Assembly (NCBI GenBank): GCA_041920465.1
Contig: JBHGXW010000002.1
Span: 1 to 64,000 of the forward strand
From: Brevibacillus_H sp041920465
GTDB taxonomy: Bacteria > Bacillota > Bacilli > Brevibacillales > Brevibacillaceae
Length of the DNA: 64,000 nt
Direction: 5' to 3'
Position numbers and translations under genes: made by a program. Below, piece by piece: positions 40,457 to 48,210 of this stretch (positions are counted from its first letter, which is position 1; every line of letters starts with the position of its first letter). The notes under the pieces were generated by a model. It did no database searches, was not told the DNA's origin, and saw only the letters and a list, made by a program, of their open reading frames with translations.

Positions 40457-42109
40457 TTATATTTCGAAAGAGCTTTTCAGCGATACAATCCGGTTAAATA
40501 CCAAGTGATCCTTTGTCGTAAATTTCGGATCTACGTTGAAGTACCCGTGGCGGAAGAATTGATATTTGTCATGCGGCTTCGATTCTTTCATATTAGGTTC
40601 GACAAAACCGTGAACCACTTCCAAGGAATTGGGGTTTACATAGTCCAGGAAAGTTTTTCCTTCCTCTTCCTTGTCGTCGAGAATCAATGCGTCATACAAA
40701 CGGAATTCGGCAGGCACGGCTTGGCTCGCTTCCACCCAATGGATGGTTCCTTTTACTTTTCTGCCGGTAAAGCCGGTACCGCTCTTCGTCTCCGGATCGT
40801 ACGTGCAATGAAGTTCCACCACATTGCCGTTCTCATCCTTAATCACGTCATTGCACTTGATGAAATAAGCGTGCTTCAGACGTACCTCGTTACCAGGGAA
40901 GAGGCGGAAATACTTGCTTGGCGGATTCTCCATAAAATCGTCTTGCTCAATGTAAATTTCGCGGGAGAACGGAATTTGTCTAATGCCCATGTCCGGATTC
41001 TCCGGATTGATCTCGGCATCCAGCATCTCAACCTGTCCCTCAGGATAGTTGGTAATCACCACTTTAAGCGGTCTTAAGACTGCCATCGTCCGAGGTGCTT
41101 TCAGTTTCAGGTCTTCACGAATAAAATGCTCCAGCATTCTTGCATCAACCGTGCTGTTGCTTCTGGCTACGCCGATTTCCCGGCAGAAATTGCGGATCGA
41201 TTCCGGTGTATAGCCTCTTCGGCGCAAACCGGAGATGGTAGGCATGCGCGGATCATCCCAACCGTCCACGAATTTTTCATCCACCAATTGCTTAAGCTTC
41301 CGTTTGCTCATGACCGTATTGGTCAGGTTGAGACGGGCAAATTCATACTGCTTGGGAACATTTTCTGTTTCGCATTCATTGATGACCCAGTCGTACAATG
41401 GGCGGTGATCTTCAAACTCCAACGTACAAATGGAGTGGGTCACACCTTCGATCGCATCTTCCAATGGATGGGCGAAATCGTACATCGGATAGATGCACCA
41501 TTTATCTCCCGTGTTGTGGTGGGTAGCATGGGCAATGCGATAAAGAATCGGGTCTCTCAAGTTGATGTTGGGGGAGGACATATCAATCTTGGCGCGAAGC
41601 ACTTTTTCCCCGTCCTTGAATTCGCCATTGCGCATACGCTCGAACAAATCAAGGTTTTCTTCCACGGAGCGGTTACGATACGGGCTTTCTTTTCCCGGTT
41701 CAGTCAAAGTCCCGCGTGTTGCCCTGATTTCCTCGGCGGATAAATCATCTACATACGCTTTGCCTTTTTTAATTAACAACACGGCTTTGTTGTACATCTC
41801 CTCGAAATAATCGGAAGCAAAGTAGAGCCCGTCCCATTCAAAACCAAGCCATTTCACGTCTTCCTTGATCGACTCTACATACTCCACATCTTCCTTCAGC
41901 GGATTTGTGTCGTCAAAGCGCAAATTGGTTTTTCCCTTAAATTCGTCAGCCAACTCAAAGTTAAGGCAGATTGATTTGGCATGTCCAATATGTAAATACC
42001 CGTTTGGTTCCGGCGGGAATCGAGTGATAACGTGATCAACTTTACCTGATTTCAAATCCTCGATCACAATATTTTTGATAAAGTTTGATGAAGCCAACTT
42101 ATTTTCCAC
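40457..42109 (-). CDS. glnS: Glutaminyl-tRNA synthetase
   Basis: Class Ic aminoacyl-tRNA synthetase that charges tRNA-Gln directly. 550 residues, with the HIGH motif in PPEPNGYLHIGHAKS, the KMSKS counterpart VMSKRKL, and GlnRS-type sequences such as LRFDDTNP, WLGFEWDG and RRGYTPESIR; a two-part beta-barrel anticodon-binding region completes it. I start at GTG 42109 (AAGAAAGG 9 nt upstream); the TTG at 42118 touches the ribosome site. Bacillus species usually lack GlnRS and form Gln-tRNA by GatCAB amidation, so its presence is a lineage marker. No T-box is evident upstream. Confidence 0.95.
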   Translation of the reverse strand: MENKLASSNFIKNIVIEDLKSGKVDHVITRFPPEPNGYLHIGHAKSICLNFELADEFKGKTNLRFDDTNPLKEDVEYVESIKEDVKWLGFEWDGLYFASDYFEEMYNKAVLLIKKGKAYVDDLSAEEIRATRGTLTEPGKESPYRNRSVEENLDLFERMRNGEFKDGEKVLRAKIDMSSPNINLRDPILYRIAHATHHNTGDKWCIYPMYDFAHPLEDAIEGVTHSICTLEFEDHRPLYDWVINECETENVPKQYEFARLNLTNTVMSKRKLKQLVDEKFVDGWDDPRMPTISGLRRRGYTPESIRNFCREIGVARSNSTVDARMLEHFIREDLKLKAPRTMAVLRPLKVVITNYPEGQVEMLDAEINPENPDMGIRQIPFSREIYIEQDDFMENPPSKYFRLFPGNEVRLKHAYFIKCNDVIKDENGNVVELHCTYDPETKSGTGFTGRKVKGTIHWVEASQAVPAEFRLYDALILDDKEEEGKTFLDYVNPNSLEVVHGFVEPNMKESKPHDKYQFFRHGYFNVDPKFTTKDHLVFNRIVSLKSSFEI

Positions 42110-42476
42110 TCTAATCAACCTTTCTTAACATAAAAACTGACACCGTTTATCTGCCTTTATGGACGATGCCTCTTCCATACTGTCAAGCTATCTTGTATTC
42201 AATAATAATGGTTACCCAAAGATAGTTCAACTTTATCATCTAATGCATTTTCATACTCTATTTCCTAGAAAACACGTTATTAACGGTAACAAACTTCTAT
42301 ATTTATATTGTGCATATTCATGCATGCAATAGTTTGCGTGTAATGCAATTTTTTTCAAAGGCTTGAAGCCTCCCTTCATATGGACCCCTTGCAGTATCAA
42401 GAGTTTTTCCTTTTTCAATATTTGGCAAGGGAGTTGCATAGTAAATAAATTGGTTGAAGAAGAAGGGGTTATGTGC
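42110..42476. other. Divergent intergenic region, glnS to oxidoreductase operon
   Basis: About 370 AT-rich bases that must hold both promoters. I see short palindromes (GCATATTCATGCATGC region at 42314-42328, AGGCTTGAAGCCT at 42359-42371) but no convincing riboswitch, T-box or coding sequence. An open frame continues upstream of the ATPase start from 42363, without a ribosome site. Confidence 0.5.
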
Positions 42477-43169
42477 ATGCTTGACAGACAAACCAATCAG
42501 TCGTTATCACGCATTACGGTCATCACCGGGCACTACGGATGTGGTAAAACGGAGTTAGCGATCAATTTGGCAAGGTACTCACGCGCAGCCGGGAACCAGG
42601 TTGCCATTGCTGATCTGGATGTGATTAACCCTTATTTCAGATCACGGGAAATGCGCGATGTGTTTGAACAGGAGGGCATTGCGGTAATCGCCCCCAAAGG
42701 GGAATTGGCTGCATCCGACTTACCGGTTGTCTCCGGAGAAATTTACCGGTATATTGACGACCCGGCGTTTCATTTGTTCATTGATGTCGGCGGCGACAGG
42801 GACGGAGCATTGGCAACGGCACAATACTCCGCTCAACTGAAGCCTTATTATCCGGAAGTATTATTTGCAGTTAATGCCAATCGGCCCGTTCACCGTCATG
42901 TCGACAATATTGTTGAAAACGTTTTCAATGTCCAGCAATCTCTTCGCCTGAATGTTACCGGACTAATCAACAATACAAATCTTCAGGCAGCAACGACCGT
43001 CGCCGATGTGCTAAGAGGCGTTGATCTGGTGAAAGAGGCAGCCAGAAAGCTGGGGGTAAAGCTTTGCTTCAGTTGCATTACTTCCGAGCTGTTGCAGGAA
43101 GCCCGCAGCATTCTTCCTGATCATCCGTGGCTCGGGATTCAGCGTTACATGAAGGTGCCGTGGGAGTAA
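42477..43169 (+). CDS. P-loop ATPase (MinD/CobQ-like) of the 2-oxoacid oxidoreductase operon
   Basis: A 230-residue soluble ATPase with Walker A in ITGHYGCGKTELAINLA, a switch-like DLDVINPYFRSREM, and a Walker B-type LFIDVGGDRDG. It starts at ATG 42477, 8 nt after AAGGGG. It is the first gene of the run leading into the ferredoxin, alpha, beta and gamma subunits of a 2-oxoacid:ferredoxin oxidoreductase (20 nt to the ferredoxin gene). Relatives of MinD/NifH/Mrp often load iron-sulfur clusters or help maturation, so a role in assembling this complex is plausible but inferred from context. I know no characterised homologue. Confidence 0.75.
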   Translation: MLDRQTNQSLSRITVITGHYGCGKTELAINLARYSRAAGNQVAIADLDVINPYFRSREMRDVFEQEGIAVIAPKGELAASDLPVVSGEIYRYIDDPAFHLFIDVGGDRDGALATAQYSAQLKPYYPEVLFAVNANRPVHRHVDNIVENVFNVQQSLRLNVTGLINNTNLQAATTVADVLRGVDLVKEAARKLGVKLCFSCITSELLQEARSILPDHPWLGIQRYMKVPWE

Positions 43170-43189
43170 GAAAAAATGGAGGGTTACAC

Positions 43190-43426
43190 ATGGTAGATTC
43201 CAGGGTGGTATTTAAAGAAGATATTTGCAAGGGATGCGGGCTCTGTGCTTCCGTATGCCCGGTATCCATCATTTCATTGGCCGATTCGATCAACAGCAAA
43301 GGATATCATCCCGCAGGCGTAGTTGAACAAGAGAAGTGCATTTCCTGTACGTTTTGTGCGATTGTTTGTCCGGATTCGGTGATCACCGTGTATCGACCTG
43401 TCAAACAACCCAAAATCATCACCTAG
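43190..43426 (+). CDS. 2-oxoacid:ferredoxin oxidoreductase, delta (2[4Fe-4S] ferredoxin) subunit
   Basis: A 78-residue dicluster ferredoxin with CKGCGLCASVCP and CISCTFCAIVCP, the two CxxCxxCxxxCP sets that bind two [4Fe-4S] clusters. It passes electrons from the TPP centre of the complex to an external ferredoxin. ATG 43190 follows GGAGGG; the frame continues upstream into the ATPase gene but has no ribosome site there. It lies 19 nt before the alpha-subunit gene. Often named VorD or KorD. Confidence 0.9.
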   Translation: MVDSRVVFKEDICKGCGLCASVCPVSIISLADSINSKGYHPAGVVEQEKCISCTFCAIVCPDSVITVYRPVKQPKIIT

Positions 43427-43445
43427 ACGAGGGGGAGGGACAAAA

Positions 43446-44510
43446 ATGGCTAAGGTATTGATGAAGGGCAACGAAGTATTGGGAGAAGCCGCCATTCAAG
43501 CGGGCTGCAAATACTTTTTTGGTTATCCGATTACACCGCAAAACGAATTGGTTTCTTATATGGCTGAACGGCTTCCTGAAGTGGGCGGCGCTTTCGTCCA
43601 GGCAGAAAGCGAGGTAGCAGCGATTAATATGGTATACGGAGCGGCCAGTGCTGGCGTACGTGTAATGACCTCGTCCTCCAGTCCGGGTGTCAGCCTCATG
43701 CAAGAGGGAATATCGTACATGGCTGGCGCCGAGTTACCGGCTGTTATTTGCAACATGATGCGGGGCGGCCCCGGATTGGGTACCATTCAACCGGCTCAAT
43801 CCGACTACTTCCAGGCAGTAAAGGGCGGGGGACATGGTGATTACCGCCTCCCGGTTTTGGCTCCGGCCAGCTTGCAGGAAATGGTTGATCTGATGGCAGA
43901 CGCCTTTGACATTGCCGACATGTACCGGACGCCTGTCATGCTGCTGGGCGACGGCATGATGGGACAAATGATGGAACCGGTTGAATTCAAGGAGCGCCCG
44001 AAAAAAGAGCTTCCTCCCAAGACATGGGCTACCAACGGCACCAAAGGGGACGGACCAGCCAAATCGATTACTTCCCTTTATCTCAATCCGGAAGACCTGG
44101 AAAAGCATAACGAGCGATTGGACGCGAAGTTTCAACGTATCGCCGAAAATGAAGTTCGCTACGAAAGCTATTTGACGGAAGATGCGGAGATTATTTGCGT
44201 CGCATACGGCACTATGGCGCGGATTGTCAAAAATGTGGTCAACAAGGCTCGCGCCAAGGGCATCAGAGCGGGGTTAATCCGCCCGATCAGCTTATGGCCG
44301 TTCCCGCAAAAGCCGTTTAACGAAACCGCAGATCAAGTCAAAGCGTACTTGGCGGTTGAAATGAGCACCGGACAGATGATCGAAGACGTGAAACTGGCTG
44401 TCAACGGCAAAAAACCGGTCTTCTTCAACGGCCGTGCCGGGGGAATGGTGCCGTCCCAAGACAGCATCCTGCAATCGGTGGAGCAAATTCTTGAGGGGGT
44501 TAAAGCATGA
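43446..44510 (+). CDS. 2-oxoacid:ferredoxin oxidoreductase, alpha subunit (VorB-type)
   Basis: A 354-residue subunit of the pyruvate/ketoisovalerate:ferredoxin oxidoreductase family. It contains YPITPQNELVSYMAERLPEVGG (family N-terminal motif), FVQAESEVAAINMVYGAA, VMTSSSSPGVSLMQEGISYMAGAELPAVI and RGGPGLGT, and C-terminal VAYGTMARIV and GLIRPISLWPFP (domain II). Together with beta and gamma it oxidatively decarboxylates a 2-oxoacid to acyl-CoA. Branched-chain (VOR) or 2-oxoglutarate (KOR) specificity cannot be fixed from sequence; automatic annotation usually says VorB. The stop overlaps the beta start by 4 nt (ATGA). Confidence 0.9.
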   Translation: MAKVLMKGNEVLGEAAIQAGCKYFFGYPITPQNELVSYMAERLPEVGGAFVQAESEVAAINMVYGAASAGVRVMTSSSSPGVSLMQEGISYMAGAELPAVICNMMRGGPGLGTIQPAQSDYFQAVKGGGHGDYRLPVLAPASLQEMVDLMADAFDIADMYRTPVMLLGDGMMGQMMEPVEFKERPKKELPPKTWATNGTKGDGPAKSITSLYLNPEDLEKHNERLDAKFQRIAENEVRYESYLTEDAEIICVAYGTMARIVKNVVNKARAKGIRAGLIRPISLWPFPQKPFNETADQVKAYLAVEMSTGQMIEDVKLAVNGKKPVFFNGRAGGMVPSQDSILQSVEQILEGVKA

Positions 44511-45274
44511 GTACATCTTCGCTTGCGATGCAGCCTGTTTTTACCAGAACGAGTGGACTTAAGGAAAAGGAAACGCATTACTGTCCGGGATGTACGCACG
44601 GGATCGTCCATCGAATGGTCGCTGAAGTTCTTGAGGAGATGGGTGTCTTGGAGGAGACAGTCGGGGTCGCTTCCGTCGGTTGTTCCGTTCTCTCATACGA
44701 GTATTTCAACTGTGATATGACGCAAGCACCGCATGGCCGGGCTCCGGCTGTCGCCACCGGCTTGAAGCGCGTTTTGCCGGATAAAATCGTCTTCACATAC
44801 CAAGGAGACGGAGATCTTGCTTCTATCGGGATGGGAGAGATCGTCCACGCGGCGGCAAGGGGAGAAAACATCACCGTTATTTTTTGCAATAACGCCATTT
44901 ATGGAATGACCGGCGGCCAAATGGCTCCGACCAGCTTGATCGGACAAAAAACAACGACAACCCCAGGCGGCCGTTCTGCACAGCAGCAAGGATCACCCAT
45001 CCGCATTGCGGAAATGTTAGCCACTTTGGACAGTGTCGCCTACATCGAACGCGTATCCACTCACGACATCAAGCACCTTCGCAAAACCAAACAAGCGTTG
45101 CAAAAAGCTTTTGAGGCACAGCGTCAAGGCTTAGGCTTTTCGCTGATCGAGATTCTCTCCACCTGCCCGACCAACTGGGGTTACAGCCCGGAGGCTTCGC
45201 TTGACTGGGTGAAAGATAACATGGTTCCTGTTTATCCCTTGGGTGTGTTTAAAAACCTACCCGACCATAGCTAG
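44507..45274 (+). CDS. 2-oxoacid:ferredoxin oxidoreductase, beta (TPP-binding) subunit
   Basis: 255 residues with the thiamine-pyrophosphate site: HYCPGCTHGIVHRMVAEVLEEM, VGCSV, HGRAPAVATGLKRV, and the TPP/Mg motif YQGDGDLASIGMGEIVHAAARGENITVIFCNNAIYGMTGGQ. The last residues PDHS and the stop codon come from the first bases of a 37-bp dispersed repeat (45257-45293), so the original C-terminus may have been altered slightly. Translation is coupled to the alpha gene. The gene lies 3 kb from the thiamine operon, whose product is its cofactor precursor. Confidence 0.9.
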   Translation: MSTSSLAMQPVFTRTSGLKEKETHYCPGCTHGIVHRMVAEVLEEMGVLEETVGVASVGCSVLSYEYFNCDMTQAPHGRAPAVATGLKRVLPDKIVFTYQGDGDLASIGMGEIVHAAARGENITVIFCNNAIYGMTGGQMAPTSLIGQKTTTTPGGRSAQQQGSPIRIAEMLATLDSVAYIERVSTHDIKHLRKTKQALQKAFEAQRQGLGFSLIEILSTCPTNWGYSPEASLDWVKDNMVPVYPLGVFKNLPDHS

Positions 45275-45293
45275 CGCTGCGTAGGGCGGGGCC
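45257..45293. repeat. 37-bp dispersed repeat, copy C
   Basis: Starts CTACCCGACC and ends GGGCGGGGCC; 29 of 37 positions match copy B without gaps. It overlaps the 3' end of the beta-subunit gene, providing its final codons, and separates beta from gamma by 65 nt while the other genes of the operon are tightly spaced. Confidence 0.75.
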
Positions 45294-45339
45294 CCCAAAC
45301 AATAAATTTAATTTAATGAAAAAGAAGGGGTGAAGCAAT

Positions 45340-45900
45340 ATGTTACACGAAGTTGTTCTCGCCGGCTTCGGCGGTCAAGGTGTCATGTCAATGGGGCAAT
45401 TGATGACATATGCAGGAATGCTGCAAGGTTATCATGTTTCCTGGTTACCCTCTTACGGACCCGAACAAAGGGGCGGTACGGCCAACTGTGCAGTGATCAT
45501 TTCCGATGAACCGGTTGGTGCTCCTATCGTAAACCACCCGACTGCGGCCATCGTCTTGAACATTCCTTCCTTTGATAAATTTGAACCGACTGTTTTGCCT
45601 GACGGGCTCTTGATTGTCAATTCCTCGTTGATTGATCGCAAATCAAGCCGAACCGACATTCAGATCATCGAAATTCCCGCCAATGATATTGCTGCCCGAC
45701 TTGGCAACAACCAGATTGCCAACATGATTTTGCTCGGCGCATTCATTGAAATGACGCACGCGGTCTCAGCAGAAGCCGTGCTGGAATCGCTCAAAAAAGT
45801 TCTGCCGGAACGTCGCCACCATTTGATCCCATTAAACAAGCAGGCTTTGGAGCAAGGAGCGATTATCTGCCGCGAGCAGCTCTTGCAACTGGCCAACTAA
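45340..45900 (+). CDS. 2-oxoacid:ferredoxin oxidoreductase, gamma subunit
   Basis: 186 residues matching the gamma (catalytic domain III) subunit: VVLAGFGGQGVMSMGQLMTYAGMLQGY at the N-terminus, SYGPEQRGGTANCAVIISDEPVGAPI, and a C-terminal helix. It completes the complex encoded by the preceding genes. AAGAAGGGGTG lies 8 nt upstream of its ATG. The operon ends at the shared terminator 44 nt downstream. Confidence 0.9.
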   Translation: MLHEVVLAGFGGQGVMSMGQLMTYAGMLQGYHVSWLPSYGPEQRGGTANCAVIISDEPVGAPIVNHPTAAIVLNIPSFDKFEPTVLPDGLLIVNSSLIDRKSSRTDIQIIEIPANDIAARLGNNQIANMILLGAFIEMTHAVSAEAVLESLKKVLPERRHHLIPLNKQALEQGAIICREQLLQLAN

Positions 45901-45914
45901 TCCAATCTTATAGA

Positions 45915-45942
45915 CAGATAGACAGAAATTCAGATAGACAGA
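45915..45942. repeat. Short direct repeat after the oxidoreductase operon
   Basis: CAGATAGACAGA occurs at 45915-45926 and again at 45931-45942, with further AGACAGA units around it. A small tandem expansion between stop codon and terminator; no function proposed. Confidence 0.5.
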
Positions 45943-45943
45943 C

Positions 45944-45985
45944 AAACACCCCTCATTGCCGGGACTCGGGCAACCAGGGGTGTTT
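45944..45985. terminator. Bidirectional terminator between the oxidoreductase operon and the FAD gene
   Basis: AAACACCCCT and AGGGGTGTTT form a 10-bp stem, with an inner GCC/GGC-rich part (GCCGGGACTCGGGC), followed by TTTTTT on the plus strand and by TTTGTC on the minus strand. Confidence 0.85.
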
Positions 45986-46004
45986 TTTACATTACTCTTA
46001 TAAA

Positions 46005-47435
46005 CTATAAACGGCTGATAATGCTTCTTGCGATCCAGACGCCTGCTGCGCCTGCTTGCGCCAATCCTCTGGTAATACCTGCTCCGTCACCGCCACAGTA
46101 CAACCCTTTGATCTCGGTTTCCAGCTCTTCGGTTAGCTTCGGACGGGCAGAGTAGAATTTGGCTTCCACTCCGTAAAACAAGGTATGTTCGGAAGCGATA
46201 CCAGGCGTCACTTTATCAAGTGCCTCCATCATTTCGATCAAGCTTTTCATCGTATTGTAAGGGAGTACCAATCCAAGATCCCCCGGAACAGCCTCTTTCA
46301 GCGTTGGCTCCAGGAAGCCTTCTTTGATCCGTGTTTCCGTGGAACGTCTGCCTCTGAGAATATCTCCGTATTTTTGCACGATCACGCCGCCGTTGGACAA
46401 ATCGTTCGCCCGCTTGCAGATTTCCCGTGCGTACTCATTCGGTTTGTCAAATGGCTCAGTAAACTTGTGCGACACCAGCAAGGCGAAGTTGGTGTTGGCT
46501 GAACCGAGGGCCGGGTCTTTGAACGAATGGCCATTGGCTGCCATGACCCCACTGTGGTTCTCTACCACAACGTGACCGGATGGATTGCTGCAAAAAGTTC
46601 GGACGCGGGTGCCCACAGAAGTGTTGAAGACAAACTTGCCCTCATACAGATTCTCGTTGATCTCCCGCATCACAACGTCGGAAGTTTCGACCCGGACGCC
46701 AACGTCTACCTGATTGCTGATCATCTTCAGCTTTCTTTTCTTCAGAACCTCTGCCAGCCAGGCGGAACCGTCTCGGCCCGGTGCAATTACAACATGGTCA
46801 CTGTAGTACTCTTCGCCGTTTTTGAGCACGACTCCCTGCACACGGTACCCGCCGTCTTCTTTTACCGTAATGATGTCTTCCACTTCGGTTTTGAACTGCA
46901 TGTCGATTTTTGTTTGGAGATACTCGTAAATAGACTTGAGTATTTCAAGATTTTGTTCCGTTCCAAGATGTCGCACCTGTGCGCGCAAAAGCTTCAACCC
47001 TGCGGCAAATCCGCGTTGCTCGATGCTTTTCACAATCTCCGTTGTCGGGTCCGTAATGGTTGAGGTAGCCCCATGCTGCAGGTTGATGTTATCTACGTAC
47101 TTGATCAATTCTAAAACCTTGGACGGGCTGATATAATCGGTCAACCATCCGCCAAACTCGGTTGTAATATTGAACTTACCGTCACTATAAGCACCCGCTC
47201 CACCGAATCCAGCGGTAATGGAGCATGCCGGCAAACAACCGGCATAATTTTTTTTACCTGCGGGAGGCGGGCACAATTGAATGGTTTCTTCAAGGATCGG
47301 ACAACGTCTGTGATAGATATCGTGGCCTTTATCAATCAACAACACTTTTGACTTGGGTGATTTCAAGGTCATTTCATAGCTTGCAAAAATACCGGCAGGG
47401 CCAGCACCTACAACGATCACATCGTATTTGTTCAT
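46005..47435 (-). CDS. NAD(P)/FAD-dependent oxidoreductase (COG2509-type dehydrogenase)
   Basis: 476 residues starting at ATG 47435 (AGGAGG five nt upstream). The N-terminal Rossmann motif VIVVGAGPAGIFASYEM binds FAD; RRCPILEETIQLCPPP and CLPACSITAGFGGAGAYSDGKF carry several conserved cysteines, and the C-terminus has the second FAD contact (YCGGDGAGITRGLAQAGAAG). The family is called an uncharacterised FAD-dependent dehydrogenase, and its substrate is unknown. It converges with the ferredoxin oxidoreductase operon, so electron exchange with that system is conceivable but unsupported. Confidence 0.8.
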   Translation of the reverse strand: MNKYDVIVVGAGPAGIFASYEMTLKSPKSKVLLIDKGHDIYHRRCPILEETIQLCPPPAGKKNYAGCLPACSITAGFGGAGAYSDGKFNITTEFGGWLTDYISPSKVLELIKYVDNINLQHGATSTITDPTTEIVKSIEQRGFAAGLKLLRAQVRHLGTEQNLEILKSIYEYLQTKIDMQFKTEVEDIITVKEDGGYRVQGVVLKNGEEYYSDHVVIAPGRDGSAWLAEVLKKRKLKMISNQVDVGVRVETSDVVMREINENLYEGKFVFNTSVGTRVRTFCSNPSGHVVVENHSGVMAANGHSFKDPALGSANTNFALLVSHKFTEPFDKPNEYAREICKRANDLSNGGVIVQKYGDILRGRRSTETRIKEGFLEPTLKEAVPGDLGLVLPYNTMKSLIEMMEALDKVTPGIASEHTLFYGVEAKFYSARPKLTEELETEIKGLYCGGDGAGITRGLAQAGAAGVWIARSIISRL

Positions 47436-47801
47436 CGTATCCTCCTGCATAAACCAAATTCTTGTTGTTCATTTTCGAGATTTGCCCAAAAAAAAATTCC
47501 AAACCAGAAATGGGTATGAGAATCTCATCCCATTCGTAGTCAGGAATTTACGGTTCCTTGTAGAGACCCTCAAACCTTATTCTTGAGGATATACGAACAG
47601 AGCTTGCTGCGATATTTCATTTTTTGACAATTGTATGGTATAGCAAAATTCTCGATATGTCAATACGATTATTTTTATATATTCGCTTTTGTGCATTTTA
47701 TCAAGCCCAAATCTGCCTATTTTAAAGAACAAGCCACCAAAAGACGAACATTTATCTTTCTTTATAAAAACAGCCATCTGTTTTCGTTTCCAGTTAATTA
47801 A

Positions 47802-47836
47802 CGAACATTAAGCGCATAAGTTTATGCTTCGTTCGC
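47802..47836. repeat. Inverted repeat with CGAAC ends
   Basis: CGAAC ... AAGCGCATAA and TTATGCTT ... GTTCG form a near-continuous stem around a 2- to 3-nt loop. The CGAAC half-sites resemble PurR box halves, but their spacing and the lack of a purine gene nearby make this no more than a resemblance. Confidence 0.45.
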
Positions 47837-47841
47837 TTATT

Positions 47842-47857
47842 AGAAAAGACTTCGTCC
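47842..47857. repeat. Copy of the MITE-like end
   Basis: AGAAAAGACTTCGTCC is identical to 22158-22173 (with two further matching bases). No opposite end is visible nearby, so this could be a decayed relic or an independent repeat. Confidence 0.5.
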
Positions 47858-47862
47858 CTTTT

Positions 47863-47892
47863 CCCCTCTCATCCCCTCTCATCCCCTCTCAT
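47863..47892. repeat. Tandem repeat CCCCTCTCAT x3
   Basis: Three perfect 10-bp copies, immediately followed by a second, unrelated tandem array. Non-coding. Confidence 0.9.
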
Positions 47893-47940
47893 CGGGGGAC
47901 TGAAACGTCGGGGGACTGAAACGTCGGGGGACTGAAACGT
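47893..47940. repeat. Tandem repeat CGGGGGACTGAAACGT x3
   Basis: Three perfect 16-bp copies abutting the 10-bp array with no spacer. There are no variable spacers, so this is not CRISPR. Likely a hypervariable locus. Confidence 0.9.
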
Positions 47941-47969
47941 TGCCTCCGTTACAGCTTGCGCAGTTGCGA

Positions 47970-47989
47970 TCAAGTCCGGCTTCTCTCAT
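47970..47989. repeat. 20-bp repeat, copy 1
   Basis: TCAAGTCCGGCTTCTCTCAT is identical to 63296-63315, 15 kb away and in the same orientation. Both lie in intergenic DNA beside a terminator-like stem. Confidence 0.7.
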
Positions 47990-48051
47990 TGTCAGGAAGT
48001 GGTCAAAACCGTAGCCTTAGCCTTCGTTTTGCTGCTTGACCACTTTTTTAC

Positions 48052-48088
48052 CCACCCGGCCATAACTAACGTGGTACCGGTCGAGGCC
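48052..48088. repeat. 37-bp dispersed repeat, copy E
   Basis: Starts CCACCCGGCC and ends GGTCGAGGCC, 37 bases exactly. The inner stem reads CCGG/CCGG; where copy B has an A-T pair this copy has G-C, a compensatory change. It lies downstream of thiE and beyond its terminator. Confidence 0.65.
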
Positions 48089-48148
48089 CTTTTTCTCCTG
48101 ACGATTTTTGCCCACTCAGTTAAACTTTCCGATAACATTCAATACCAT

Positions 48149-48192
48149 AAAAAAGAGCCAACTCAGAGATTCATTCGATCTCTGGCGGCTCT
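48149..48192 (-). terminator. Terminator of the thiM-thiD-thiE operon
   Basis: On the reverse strand AGAGCC ... AGAGAT and ATCTCT ... GGCTCT pair as a two-part stem, followed by TTTTTT, 19 nt after the thiE stop. Confidence 0.85.
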
Positions 48193-48210
48193 GTCTCTTA
48201 AAATATATCC

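Larger units (their letters stand above)
47436..48148. other. Repeat-rich gene-free interval
   Basis: About 700 bases between the FAD gene and the thiE terminator. The left half is AT-rich; the right half contains an inverted repeat, two tandem arrays, a MITE-end copy, a 20-bp repeat, a long-loop stem (AAGTGGTCAA 47997-48006 with TTGACCACTT 48036-48045, followed by TTTT) and 37-bp repeat E. Two open frames (47577-47777 minus, 47999-48214 plus) have no support. Confidence 0.7.

Noticed and set aside
42110..42362. T-box riboswitch before glnS
   Set aside because: I find no T-box consensus sequence or terminator between the intergenic region and the glnS start.
47577..47777. 66-residue minus-strand reading frame
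   Set aside because: AT-rich, no ribosome site before its start, no recognisable sequence; lies in a repeat-rich spacer.
47802..47836. PurR operator
   Set aside because: CGAAC half-sites are present but spacing and context do not fit, and no purine gene follows.
47863..47940. CRISPR array
   Set aside because: Units repeat head to tail with no spacers between them, only three copies each, no cas genes.
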